Positions 36,385 to 45,853 of a stretch of 64,000 bases of DNA are shown in pieces. A model generated the notes under the pieces. The model was not told the origin of the DNA. It saw only the letters and a program-made list of their open reading frames with translations, and made no database searches. The DNA lies in contig NZ_JBFHIT010000002.1 of assembly GCF_041596335.1 (NCBI RefSeq), positions 62,001 through 126,000 on the forward strand. The letters are read 5' to 3'. The translations under genes were made by a program, and so were the position numbers. Each line of letters opens with the position of its first letter. The first letter of the stretch is position 1. This DNA comes from Mangrovibacterium sp041596335 (GTDB lineage Bacteria; Bacteroidota; Bacteroidia; Bacteroidales; Prolixibacteraceae).

Positions 36385-36891
36385 ATGAGCAAAACAGGTA
36401 TATTTTACAGTTTCCACACCAACAAAACCTCAAAAGTCAGTGAGAAAATTGTGGAAGCCTTTGGCAGTGAAAATCTAGAAATAATCAATGCCGAAGAAGT
36501 AAACGAAGAATCGTTCTTAAAATTTGACAACTATATTATTGGTGTAGCGACTTGGTGGGATGGAGAATTACCAAATTACTGGGATGAGTTCGTACCAGCA
36601 CTTGAAGACATGGATTTGTCGGGTAAAAAATTTGCCATTTATGGTTTGGGAGATCAAAAAGGTTACCCGGAAAATTTTAATGATGGTGTTGGTATTTTTG
36701 CTGAACTAATTGAATCGCTCGGAGGTAAAATAGTTGGTTTCACGTCAAACGAAGGATACAGCTATGAGTCTAGTCGTGCCGAACGTGGAGAGCAATTCTG
36801 CGGCTTATGCATCGATCAGGAAAATCAAGCTCGTTTGACTAAAGGGCGAGTTGAAAAATGGGTTGAGCAACTCAAAAGTGAATTTAAATAG
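36385..36891 (+). CDS. fldA: Flavodoxin
   Basis: A 168-aa long-chain flavodoxin. FYSFHTNKTSKVSEKI (7-22) is in the place of the FMN phosphate loop, VATWWDGELPNYWDEF and FAIYGLGDQKGYPENFNDG hold the two flavin-flanking aromatics. It is a low-potential electron carrier that can replace ferredoxin under iron limitation. It starts 11 bp after the E1 gene and may be cotranscribed; a strong terminator follows. Confidence 0.93.
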   Translation: MSKTGIFYSFHTNKTSKVSEKIVEAFGSENLEIINAEEVNEESFLKFDNYIIGVATWWDGELPNYWDEFVPALEDMDLSGKKFAIYGLGDQKGYPENFNDGVGIFAELIESLGGKIVGFTSNEGYSYESSRAERGEQFCGLCIDQENQARLTKGRVEKWVEQLKSEFK

Positions 36892-36919
36892 ATAATCTAC
36901 GATAATTTATTTTAGCGAA

Positions 36920-36952
36920 GAGCACGATATTTTTATCGTGCTCTTTTTTATT
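36920..36952 (+). terminator. Terminator after flavodoxin
   Basis: GAGCACGATA and TATCGTGCTC form a perfect 10-bp stem with a short T loop, followed by a T run. Confidence 0.88.
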
Positions 36953-37158
36953 TCTTCTGGACAACACGACCTGAGACAAGCATGCTCCCTGTCAAGCACA
37001 TTTCCCGGGAGGAAAGCTCTTTCTGAATGCCCCGAGCAACGTGGAAACAGATGTTTATATTTAACTGTGACTTTACAGTTTCTTAAGAATGACATAATTT
37101 GGGATTAATCGGTCGATTGACAACAAGTTCGTATTTTTAGTTAAAAACATCGCGAGCT

Positions 37159-37338
37159 ATGGAACAAGAAAGGTTACGAAAAATGATCAAAGCAATGTAT
37201 CTGCTAAAAGATGCGCTGTTGAAAAAGCGAGATGACGACAAGGCTTTTCGCCTGAGATCAAAATCAAAAGTTGTGAGAGAAGTTCAGGATATTATCAATT
37301 TGAGTCTTGAGGAGTTCTATACTTTGAGAACAAATTAA
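37159..37338 (+). CDS. Small uncharacterised protein (59 aa)
   Basis: ATG at 37159 opens MEQERLRKMIKAMYLLKDAL and the protein ends SLEEFYTLRTN. It is highly charged and probably all helical, with Lys/Arg-rich and Glu-rich segments. I know no family; the composition is more protein-like than other frames nearby. It stands alone after the flavodoxin terminator. Confidence 0.5.
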   Translation: MEQERLRKMIKAMYLLKDALLKKRDDDKAFRLRSKSKVVREVQDIINLSLEEFYTLRTN

Positions 37339-38082
37339 TGCACAAAATACCAAAAACCGCTCGTTTACATATGTGTATTAAGTGGTGTCAGATTTGTGGC
37401 TTCGCTAGTTTGGAATTAGATGTGATGCGATTGTATGCTATGGAACTAACTGTTTAAATGCGGTTTGTGTAGTTGCTAAATGTAAACACAGTTAGATTTA
37501 CATTTGTTATCTTCATTCTTTACAGGTCGGTTTACATTTCTCTGCAAACATTTTATAAAGTGGAGTGTATAATCTGATGTCCCTTCCATATTAATCTCTT
37601 AAATGAATGATTATTCTGTATCAGCACTCACCGGATGCTAGTCGTGCTTATAGTTCCCAATCACTTTATTCTGGCTATAAAGTTGCATGAACCACCAATC
37701 TCTTAATAAAGTCGATATTGATATTACGGAAAATGAACAAAACATAATTAACTTAAAATCTTCGGCATATTTGAAACGTGGTTGCATATCGGTCGAAAAT
37801 AAGAGAATATGCAGTAACTGGAAAAACGCTCAATTTCCAGGAGCAATGTCAATAAATTCGGATGCATCGAAATCAGAAGAATATTAGTAAGTTCAAAAAA
37901 GCTGGTTAAGTTCGTGGATATATCGAAGCCGTTTGTAGGTAAACATTGCCTAGAGCTAGGTAGCGCAAGGAACAATAGAGGTACGGAAAATGCAGTTGGA
38001 ATAGAAACGAAGAGTAACTGGAGATTAGCCAATTTACTCAAATATACTTGTCCTATAGTTGATATTATGTTATTTTTATGTG
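37339..38082. other. AT-rich region without a convincing gene, with TTTACAT repeats
   Basis: No well-supported gene is visible. TTTACAT or its complement occurs at 37374, 37480, 37497 and 37531, and the middle two form the inverted repeat AAATGTAAA...TTTACATTT (37478-37505). The plus-strand frame at 37687-37887 (66 aa) overlaps a second open plus frame, about 84 codons without ATG, and a 97-codon reverse frame. None looks like a known protein, so this may be decayed coding DNA. Confidence 0.5.
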
Positions 38083-38111
38083 GATAAAAAAAGAGGGAAT
38101 TTAATCCCTCT
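38083..38111 (-). terminator. Terminator of TPR protein gene
   Basis: On the minus strand AGAGGGA and TCCCTCT form a 7-bp stem with a 6-nt loop, followed by a run of seven T. It starts about 6 bp after the stop codon. Confidence 0.78.
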
Positions 38112-38116
38112 CATTC

Positions 38117-39304
38117 TTATTTAAGATCTTCCAGTTTCTTATTTACTTCATCAAACTTGTCCATCATTTTCAAGCGATAGTACAATTGTTTTAATGATTC
38201 TAAAGAGTAAGTGTCTTCAGCATTTATCTCAGAAGCTTTTTCCATGAATGGAATTGCTTTTGTGAACTCAACATCAGCTTTTGCTTTTTCAGCTTCATAC
38301 TGGTCTGGTTTGTTCGTTGGAACTGAATTTGCTACATCCAACTGCTTAACGCCTTTGTTGTAATAAATTGCTCCCAGATTATAGTATGCATCGAAATAAT
38401 CGTCTTTAAGTTCGATTGCTTTTTCATAAGCAGAAATCGCTTTTTCAGTATCGCCCAATTTATCATTTAAAGCTCCTTTTGCGAAATAAAAAGATGCATT
38501 TTCCGGATCCTGCTCAATTGCTAATTCCAAATATTTCATGGCTTCATCCGTCTTGTTGGCAGTCATGTAAATGTTAATCATTTGCACTAGGATTGCACTG
38601 TTCTCCGGATATTTTTCGAAACCTTCCTGCAAAGTAGTCAATGCGCTAACCGTATCTTGCTTATTAATATAGCTTGAAGAAATAAGCTCGAAAGTACGTG
38701 CACCATTGTAACCATATTTTGCGGCTTCTTTGTAATATTCAATTGCTTTGTCGTACTTTTCAGCGTTGTACGCTGCTAAGCCAGCATTGAAAATAATTAC
38801 AGTATCAACTGTTGCAGGTTCCTCAATCATTACTGGTACTTTTTGCACCTCTAAAATATCTTCAAAAGACTTCAGAGCCAGGTCATAATCATTGTCATTA
38901 AAGCCTTTAACTGCTTGATCTGTGAAGTCATTGATCAATAAAGTCAAATTGATTTTAACTGCATTTTTCATGGATCCTTTGGTGTCCAACTCAAGAGCTT
39001 TCTTAAATGATTCCAATGCCGTATTCAATGGATCTTTAGCTAATTTCTTAACATTAGCATCTTTTGATTTGTATATGGCATGGTAAATTTCACCACGAAC
39101 AGCCCATGTTTTAGGCCACGGAATTGATTTTTCTGATTTTGGATTATTCGGATCAATCGCTTCGTTGATCACATCCAACGCCTCACTTAGTTTCCCTGCG
39201 TCTTTCAACGTTTGAGCGCTGGTGACTTTCCCTTTTTGGGCGTAAGAGCCAGCCACAGTAGTAATTAGTATGGCTAACAATAAAATTGTCTTCTTCATCA
39301 TCAT
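38117..39304 (-). CDS. Secreted tetratricopeptide-repeat protein
   Basis: A 395-aa protein from Met 39304 (MMMKKTILLLAILITTVAG), which gives a clear signal peptide ending SYAQ; the frame is open to 39367 but the upstream part is not signal-like. At least six TPR units are visible, for example AGLAAYNAEKYDKAIEYYKEAAKY and AKGALNDKLGDTEKAISAYEK-type helices with the usual Ala/Gly/Tyr pattern. TPRs mediate protein contacts in the periplasm; the partner is unknown. It lies 71 bp after gyrA on the same strand. Confidence 0.88.
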   Translation of the reverse strand: MMMKKTILLLAILITTVAGSYAQKGKVTSAQTLKDAGKLSEALDVINEAIDPNNPKSEKSIPWPKTWAVRGEIYHAIYKSKDANVKKLAKDPLNTALESFKKALELDTKGSMKNAVKINLTLLINDFTDQAVKGFNDNDYDLALKSFEDILEVQKVPVMIEEPATVDTVIIFNAGLAAYNAEKYDKAIEYYKEAAKYGYNGARTFELISSSYINKQDTVSALTTLQEGFEKYPENSAILVQMINIYMTANKTDEAMKYLELAIEQDPENASFYFAKGALNDKLGDTEKAISAYEKAIELKDDYFDAYYNLGAIYYNKGVKQLDVANSVPTNKPDQYEAEKAKADVEFTKAIPFMEKASEINAEDTYSLESLKQLYYRLKMMDKFDEVNKKLEDLK

Positions 39305-39375
39305 AGTTAATTTAAGATACTTTTTTGCTACAAATTTAATTTTTAATGTTATGCGAACAAATTTCAAGATATTCT

Positions 39376-41877
39376 TTAATCTTCATTTTCAGAAGTTTCA
39401 GCTTCATCTTCACCTTCAATCAGGTCTGAATCGCTTTCCTGAAATTCTACACGGGCAATTGACGCAATAGCATCGTCACCGCGAAGATTAATCAGACGAA
39501 CTCCCTGGGTCGCGCGTCCCATAACACGCACTTCCGAAATCGGTAAGCGGATAATAATTCCATTTTCAGTAATTATCATCAAGTCATTAGAGTCAACAAC
39601 ACTCTTGATTGCAATCAAATTTCCGGTCTTTTCGGTTATGTTAAGCGTCTTAACTCCTTTTCCTCCGCGATTCGTAACGCGGTAGTCTTCGATACTGGAA
39701 CGTTTTCCATAACCTTTCTCCGATACAACGAGCACATCCTCTGACTGGTTTTCTACAGATATCATGCCAACTACCCGATCTTGCTCATTTGCAAGGGTTA
39801 TACCCCTTACTCCGGAGGCCGTACGACCGATGGCACGAACGATGTTTTCGTGGAAACGAATGGCTTTGCCGGATTTCACTGCGATGATAATTTCATGGTT
39901 CCCGTTGGTTAAACGAGCTTCAAGCAATCGGTCTCCATCGCGAACGGTAATCGCGTTGATTCCGTTTTGACGTGGGCGTGAGTAGGCTTCTAGTGAAGTT
40001 TTCTTGATGATACCATTTTGAGTACAAAGAATAATGAAGTTGTTATTGATATACTCCGGATCATCTAAACGTTTTACATTGATATAAGCCAGGACCTGAT
40101 CATCTTGCTCAATGTTCAGCAGGTTTTGAATTGCCCGGCCTTTTGATGTTTTCGTTCCTTCCGGAATTTCATATACTTTGAGCCAGAAACACCTTCCTTT
40201 TTCAGTAAAAAGCAAGAGGGTGTTGTGCATTGTGGCGATAAATAAATGCTCCAGAAAATCTTCATCGCGTGTATTACTTCCTTTTGAGCCAACTCCTCCT
40301 CTGCCCTGGGTCTTAAACTCAGTTAATGGTGTCCGCTTAATGTAGCCGAGATGCGATATCGTAATTACCATATCTTCATCAGCATAGAAATCTTCCGGGT
40401 TAAATTCTTCTGCGTTTGGAACAATTTCCGTTTTACGCTCATCGCCATATTGTTCTCTGACTGCAATCAACTCGTCTTTGATGATTTGCATCCGAAGCTC
40501 CTCGTTTGCGAGGATTTCTTTACAGCGTTCGATGAATTTAATAATATCTTCATATTCAGAATGAAGCTTATCTTGCTCTAGTCCGGTTAATTGACGGAGG
40601 CGCATTTCAACAATTGCACGGGCCTGAATTTCAGACAAGTTGAATCTGGCGATTAAACTTTCCCGAGCTTCATCGGGCGTTTTCGAACCACGAATTATGG
40701 CAATCACCTCATCGATATTATCCGAGGCAATTATCAATCCTTCCAGAATATGTGCTCTTTTTTCGGCCTGCTCCAATTCATATTTTGTTCGGCGAACAAC
40801 CACATCGTGACGGTGTTCAACAAAATAGTGAATCAATTCTTTTAGGTTTAGCAATTTTGGCCGCCCTTTAACCAAAGCAATATTGTTTACACTAAACGAA
40901 GTTTGTAACTGCGTGTACTTAAACAACTTATTGAGAACGACATTTGATATTTCATCTTTTTTCACATCAATCACAATCCGCATACCATCACGGTCCGATT
41001 CGTCGTTGATATTAGAAATACCTTCAATTTTCTTTTCATTTACGAGTTCTGCAATTTTTATGATTAACTCGGCTTTGTTAACCATATACGGAATTTCGGT
41101 CACAATAATTCGTTCACGACCATTTCCATGCGTTTCGATGTGTGCTTTTCCACGGATAACAACTCTTCCGCGTCCTGTTTCAAAGGCCTCTTCAACCCCT
41201 TTGTAGCCGTAAATAATACCACCAGTAGGAAAATCAGGGGCTTTGATAATTGGAATTAAATCAGCGATTTCAATCTCCCTATTTTCAATATAGGCAATTG
41301 TTGCGTTGATGGTGTCTGTTAAGTTGTGTGGTGGCATATTGGTTGCCATACCAACAGCAATACCTGAAGCTCCGTTTACTAATAAGTTTGGAATTCGTGT
41401 TGGAAGAACGGTTGGTTCATTCAGCGATTCGTCAAAGTTAGGTTGAAAATCGACGGTATTTTTATCCAAATCGCTTAAGGTTTCTTCAGCAATTTTAGCC
41501 ATTCTCGCTTCGGTATAACGCATTGCCGCAGGGCTATCTCCATCAATTGAACCGTAGTTTCCTTGTCCGTCGATTAAAGGGTACCGCAATGACCAATCCT
41601 GGGCCATACGTACCATCGTCATATAAACTGACGAGTCGCCATGCGGGTGATACTTACCAAGAACCTCACCCACGATCCTGGCTGATTTTTTATATGGTCT
41701 ATTGGATAAAATTCCTAACTCGCTCATTCCGAACAATACTCGGCGATGAACCGGCTTTAAACCGTCACGAACATCTGGCAGAGCACGGGATACAATTACC
41801 GACATTGAGTAGTCAATGTAGGCAGTTTTCATCTGCTCTTCAATATTAATCTTAATAATTCTTTCGCCTTCAGTCAT
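39376..41877 (-). CDS. gyrA: DNA gyrase subunit A
   Basis: An 833-aa type II topoisomerase subunit. The active-site Tyr121 lies in SPAAMRYTEARM. The breakage-reunion domain starts SRALPDVRDGLKPVHRRVLF, and the C-terminal half contains the six-bladed pinwheel with QGRGGVGSKG as the GyrA box region. The C-terminus is acidic (EGEDEAETSENED). Together with GyrB it introduces negative supercoils. No frameshifts were seen. Confidence 0.97.
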   Translation of the reverse strand: MTEGERIIKINIEEQMKTAYIDYSMSVIVSRALPDVRDGLKPVHRRVLFGMSELGILSNRPYKKSARIVGEVLGKYHPHGDSSVYMTMVRMAQDWSLRYPLIDGQGNYGSIDGDSPAAMRYTEARMAKIAEETLSDLDKNTVDFQPNFDESLNEPTVLPTRIPNLLVNGASGIAVGMATNMPPHNLTDTINATIAYIENREIEIADLIPIIKAPDFPTGGIIYGYKGVEEAFETGRGRVVIRGKAHIETHGNGRERIIVTEIPYMVNKAELIIKIAELVNEKKIEGISNINDESDRDGMRIVIDVKKDEISNVVLNKLFKYTQLQTSFSVNNIALVKGRPKLLNLKELIHYFVEHRHDVVVRRTKYELEQAEKRAHILEGLIIASDNIDEVIAIIRGSKTPDEARESLIARFNLSEIQARAIVEMRLRQLTGLEQDKLHSEYEDIIKFIERCKEILANEELRMQIIKDELIAVREQYGDERKTEIVPNAEEFNPEDFYADEDMVITISHLGYIKRTPLTEFKTQGRGGVGSKGSNTRDEDFLEHLFIATMHNTLLLFTEKGRCFWLKVYEIPEGTKTSKGRAIQNLLNIEQDDQVLAYINVKRLDDPEYINNNFIILCTQNGIIKKTSLEAYSRPRQNGINAITVRDGDRLLEARLTNGNHEIIIAVKSGKAIRFHENIVRAIGRTASGVRGITLANEQDRVVGMISVENQSEDVLVVSEKGYGKRSSIEDYRVTNRGGKGVKTLNITEKTGNLIAIKSVVDSNDLMIITENGIIIRLPISEVRVMGRATQGVRLINLRGDDAIASIARVEFQESDSDLIEGEDEAETSENED

Positions 41878-41922
41878 TTAATGCTCCTTTTAAAGATTTT
41901 TACTTGTAAAAAAAACGACTTA

Positions 41923-41930
41923 CAAAATTA
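41923..41930 (-). promoter_or_regulatory. -7 box before gyrA
   Basis: On the minus strand TAATTTTG matches TAnnTTTG and lies 45 bp before the gyrA start. No good -33 partner was found. Confidence 0.35.
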
Positions 41931-42022
41931 AAAAAATACTGTTAAAAGCCGTGTGATTAAACGCTTTTTAATGGGGCTTAGTCAATTAAATTTCAACAAA
42001 GCAATGTTTAAAAATTACCCGG

Positions 42023-42038
42023 GTGCAAATAGTTGCAC
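42023..42038. promoter_or_regulatory. 16-bp operator-like dyad between gyrA and clpC
   Basis: GTGCAA and TTGCAC are exact complements separated by ATAG. It lies midway in the divergent gyrA-clpC intergenic region, where a regulator could affect either gene. CtsR-type direct heptads, typical of clpC control in Firmicutes, are absent. Confidence 0.4.
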
Positions 42039-42150
42039 TAAGGGCATTTGTGTATATTTAAAAGGATAAATGCTATTTTTACATTTCAGATTGAAACAAC
42101 TTTTTGGGATTGTTTTTTGTTACAGAAAAAACCACAACAATATAACTTAA

Positions 42151-44673
42151 ATGCGTATGGATTCTCAATTCTCACCAAGAATAAAAGATGTACTTTCCTA
42201 CAGTCGCGAGGAGGCGATTCGTTTAGGGAATGAACAAATTGGGCTAGAGCATATTTTTCTGGGAATTTTGAGAGATGGTGAAGGTATTGCAATAGACATT
42301 TTAAGCGGTTTAGGGATTAATTTATCAGAAGTTAAAATCGCCGTTGAAAATGAGCTCAGGACCGATAAGGAAATTGATCCGCAAGCTTCGGTACAACTCT
42401 TAAAATCAGCCGAAAAGGCGCTTAAATTAGTCTATTTAGAAGCGCGTGCTTTGAATAGCCAAACAATTAGTACAGGACACTTGCTGCTTGCCATTTTGAA
42501 AGATAAGGACAGTCAGATAGCAACAATTTTGAACGACTATCACATTAACTACTATATTTTGAAGTCGCGTCTGGAAGACTATAAGCAGCCGGAAGCGAAA
42601 TCTGAATTTGGTGGTGATGATGACGACGACGCTGATGATCCGTTTTCGAAATCGCCATCGTCAGGTGCACCGAAAAAAACAGGATCGAATAAATCGGAGA
42701 CTCCGGTGCTCGATAATTTCGGTGTAGATATCACTAAAGCTGCTGAAGAAAACAATCTGGATCCGATTGTCGGACGAGAAAAGGAAATTGAACGTCTGGC
42801 GCAAATTCTTTCGCGCAGGAAAAAAAACAATCCGATTTTGATCGGTGAGCCAGGTGTCGGTAAATCGGCAATCGCCGAGGGACTGGCTCTTCGCATCATT
42901 CAAAAGAAAGTTTCTCGAGTTTTGTTTGACAAGCGAGTCGTTAGTTTGGATATTGCGTCAATTGTGGCCGGAACAAAATACCGGGGACAATTTGAGGAAC
43001 GAATGAAAGCCATCTTAAACGAGCTTTCAAAAGTGAATAACGTGATACTTTTTATTGATGAGATCCACACGATTGTAGGAGCAGGCGGCGCGACTGGTTC
43101 GCTGGACGCTGCCAATATGCTAAAGCCGGCTTTGGCCCGGGGCGAAATTCAATGTATCGGTGCAACAACTCTTGACGAATATCGTCAGCAGATTGAAAAA
43201 GATGGTGCTCTGGAAAGACGCTTCCAGAAAGTGATGATCGAACCAACCACTGTTGACGAGACGATTCAAATTCTGAATAATATTAAAGAGCGGTACGAAG
43301 ATCACCACAACGTAATCTATTCACAGGAAGCTATTGATGCCTGTGTGAAGTTAACCTCCAGGTATATCACCGATCGTTTTTTACCGGATAAAGCAATCGA
43401 CGCTTTGGATGAAGCTGGTTCAAGGGTTCATATTTCGAATATCAATGTACCGGATCGGATTGTGAAACTGGAACAGAAAATTGAAACAACCCGCGAAGAA
43501 AAAATTAAGGCCGTAAAAAGCCAGAATTTTGAGCTTGCAGCAGGTTTTCGCGATAAAGAAAAGAATTTGCTACAATTGCTCGATGACGAAAAAGAAGCTT
43601 GGGAGAAAGAACTTCTGAGCCATCGCGAGCGAGTTACTGAGGATAAAGTAGCCGAAGTTGTAGCCATGATGTCGGGAGTGCCGGTTCAGCGTATTGCACA
43701 GGCAGAAGGAAAACGCCTGATGAATATGGGGCAGAAACTCAAAGGAAGTGTTGTCGGTCAGGATGATGCGATTCAGAAAATAGTAAAGGCAATTCAACGC
43801 AACCGTGCCGGATTGAAAGATCCGAACAAACCAATTGGATCATTTATCTTCCTTGGCCCTACTGGTGTTGGAAAAACTCAGCTGGCTAAAGTTATTGCCA
43901 AATACTTGTTCGACAGCGTCGACTCTTTAATTCGAATCGACATGAGTGAATACATGGAAAAATTCTCTGTTTCACGATTGGTTGGTGCTCCTCCCGGATA
44001 CATTGGGTACGAAGAAGGAGGACAGCTAACCGAGAAAGTTCGTCGCAAACCCTATTCAGTGATACTATTGGATGAGATTGAGAAAGCTCACCCGGATGTT
44101 TTCCATTTGATGTTGCAAGTTCTTGATGAGGGGCGATTGACTGATAGTTTAGGTCGGAATATCGACTTCAAAAACACCATTATTATTATGACCTCAAACA
44201 TTGGTTCGCGCCAGTTGAAAGATTTTGGTCGTGGTGTTGGATTTTCGACCTCCAAGTCAGTCGAGGACGAGTCGGATCACGCGAAATACATTATTGAAAA
44301 AGCGCTAAAAAAAGCTTTTGCTCCTGAATTCCTGAACCGTATTGATGACGTGATCATGTTCAACACGCTGTCGAAAGAAGACATCTATAAAATTATTGAT
44401 ATCGAATTGAAAGGGCTGTATGACCGTGTTGCGTCCTTAAATTATAAACTGAAGATTTCGAAAGCGGCGAAAGAATTCATTGCCGATAAAGGTTACGATA
44501 CGCAATATGGTGCACGTCCGCTGAAGAGAGCCATTCAGAAATATTTGGAGGACGAAATGGCGGAGGTGATTATTCGGGCGTCGATAACTGAGGGCGATAC
44601 AGTCTCAATTGGTTTCGATAAAAAGAATGAGAAAATTAAGGTTAAAATTTTGGGCGCAGCCGAAAAAGCATAA
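42151..44673 (+). CDS. clpC: ClpC-type AAA+ chaperone ATPase
   Basis: An 840-aa Hsp100 protein that unfolds substrates for ClpP. The N-domain (1-140) has double Clp_N repeats (FSPRIKDVLSYSREEAIRLG). An acidic DDDDD linker near 156-163 precedes AAA1, with Walker A GEPGVGKS at 232-239. A UVR-type motif (FELAAGFRDKEKNLLQLL) sits in the middle domain, and AAA2 carries GPTGVGKT and the MTSNIGSRQ sensor. Both ATG 42151 and ATG 42157 are possible starts. A terminator follows directly. Confidence 0.95.
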   Translation: MRMDSQFSPRIKDVLSYSREEAIRLGNEQIGLEHIFLGILRDGEGIAIDILSGLGINLSEVKIAVENELRTDKEIDPQASVQLLKSAEKALKLVYLEARALNSQTISTGHLLLAILKDKDSQIATILNDYHINYYILKSRLEDYKQPEAKSEFGGDDDDDADDPFSKSPSSGAPKKTGSNKSETPVLDNFGVDITKAAEENNLDPIVGREKEIERLAQILSRRKKNNPILIGEPGVGKSAIAEGLALRIIQKKVSRVLFDKRVVSLDIASIVAGTKYRGQFEERMKAILNELSKVNNVILFIDEIHTIVGAGGATGSLDAANMLKPALARGEIQCIGATTLDEYRQQIEKDGALERRFQKVMIEPTTVDETIQILNNIKERYEDHHNVIYSQEAIDACVKLTSRYITDRFLPDKAIDALDEAGSRVHISNINVPDRIVKLEQKIETTREEKIKAVKSQNFELAAGFRDKEKNLLQLLDDEKEAWEKELLSHRERVTEDKVAEVVAMMSGVPVQRIAQAEGKRLMNMGQKLKGSVVGQDDAIQKIVKAIQRNRAGLKDPNKPIGSFIFLGPTGVGKTQLAKVIAKYLFDSVDSLIRIDMSEYMEKFSVSRLVGAPPGYIGYEEGGQLTEKVRRKPYSVILLDEIEKAHPDVFHLMLQVLDEGRLTDSLGRNIDFKNTIIIMTSNIGSRQLKDFGRGVGFSTSKSVEDESDHAKYIIEKALKKAFAPEFLNRIDDVIMFNTLSKEDIYKIIDIELKGLYDRVASLNYKLKISKAAKEFIADKGYDTQYGARPLKRAIQKYLEDEMAEVIIRASITEGDTVSIGFDKKNEKIKVKILGAAEKA

Positions 44674-44680
44674 ATTGAAT

Positions 44681-44708
44681 AAAAAGCCGGTTTTATACCG
44701 GCTTTTTT
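44681..44708. terminator. Terminator of clpC inside the 3' end of the MscS gene
   Basis: AAAAAGCCGG, a 7-nt loop and CCGGCTTTTTT form a strong bidirectional terminator. Its right arm encodes the last codons (KKPV and stop) of the convergent MscS-type gene, so one sequence serves both roles. Confidence 0.88.
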
Positions 44709-45742
44709 GTTTCCACTAAGTTGGGTAAAACGACACGAGTTTTTGGTAAATACTGCGGGTATTTTTCTTGTACAAAGCGAATCAATTCCTCTCTTACTTT
44801 TACGCGAAGATCCCATGCTGCGGGAGAATTGGCGGCACTCACCAGTGCTCTAATTTCCATGGTCAGTTCTTTGGCATCAGTCACTTGAAGTACATTTACT
44901 TTCCCATCCCACTCTTTGGTTCGTTCTAATATTCGAGTTAATTCTTCTCGCATCGCATCGACAGGAAATCCATAGTCAACATAAATAAAAACGGTTCCCA
45001 TAATCTCAGCGGAGGTTCTGGTCCAGTTCTGAAATGGTTTGTCGATAAAAAAAGTAATTGGAACGATCAGGCGTCTTTTATCCCAAATACGCACGACAAC
45101 ATAGGTCAGCGTAATTTCTTCAATCCATCCCCACTCTCCTTCTACAATCACAACATCGTCGAGTCGGATGGGCTGGGTAAATGCAATCTGAAAGCCGGCA
45201 AGAAACAGTGCAATACTTCGCTGTGCAGCAAAACCGATGATAATTCCGGCGATCCCTGCACTAGCCAATAAACTCATTCCAACTTGTCTTATTTTCGGAA
45301 AACTCAGCAGCGAAACGGCAAAGGCAATCAAAAGAACAATGACGATTAGAATGCGCTCGATGACAATAATCTGAGTCTGTATTTTTCGGGCTTTCAAGTT
45401 ATTTTCGATGGAGAGATCGTACTTGGCCAACACAATAAGTCTCAGACTTTTAATCGCAACAATTAGCAGCCAACAAATTATAATATTGAATGATATAGAA
45501 TGCAAAATATGAAGGTCGAGTTGCAAACCAGCTAATTTATCGAAGGGAAAAAGTACGGTTATAAAGCTGAAGGTAATTAGCAAACTTAAAGGCAGACTGA
45601 TTCGCTTTACAATTTTAAGCCATATATATTCATTATTCTCTTTTTTCGCTAAGCCGCGCAAAATTCGAATAACAATGATCGTTACAAGTACACTAATTAA
45701 TATACTTGCCACACCGAGTGAAATACTTTGAAAATATGTCAT
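44693..45742 (-). CDS. Small-conductance mechanosensitive channel (MscS family)
   Basis: A 349-aa membrane protein with four N-terminal helices (ISLGVASILISVLVTIIVIR and on), then the pore helix region SLLASAGIAGIIIGFAAQRSIALFLAGF typical of MscS TM3, and the cytoplasmic beta domain DDVVIVEGEWGWIEEITLTYV. It opens under membrane tension to release solutes on osmotic downshock. It converges on clpC and ends within that gene's terminator. Confidence 0.93.
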   Translation of the reverse strand: MTYFQSISLGVASILISVLVTIIVIRILRGLAKKENNEYIWLKIVKRISLPLSLLITFSFITVLFPFDKLAGLQLDLHILHSISFNIIICWLLIVAIKSLRLIVLAKYDLSIENNLKARKIQTQIIVIERILIVIVLLIAFAVSLLSFPKIRQVGMSLLASAGIAGIIIGFAAQRSIALFLAGFQIAFTQPIRLDDVVIVEGEWGWIEEITLTYVVVRIWDKRRLIVPITFFIDKPFQNWTRTSAEIMGTVFIYVDYGFPVDAMREELTRILERTKEWDGKVNVLQVTDAKELTMEIRALVSAANSPAAWDLRVKVREELIRFVQEKYPQYLPKTRVVLPNLVETKKPV

Positions 45743-45853
45743 ACTTTTTGGTTTTAGATAGCACCAGAACTAAAGTTACACACCTGATTTTATTTCAAGC
45801 TGCCGATGTAACGCATGGAGGGGCGTTCAATAAAAGGTTGATAAAAAGATAAT

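Noticed and set aside
37687..37887. 66-aa plus frame
   Set aside because: Overlaps other open frames of similar quality, no family and no promoter; kept only as part of the orphan region.
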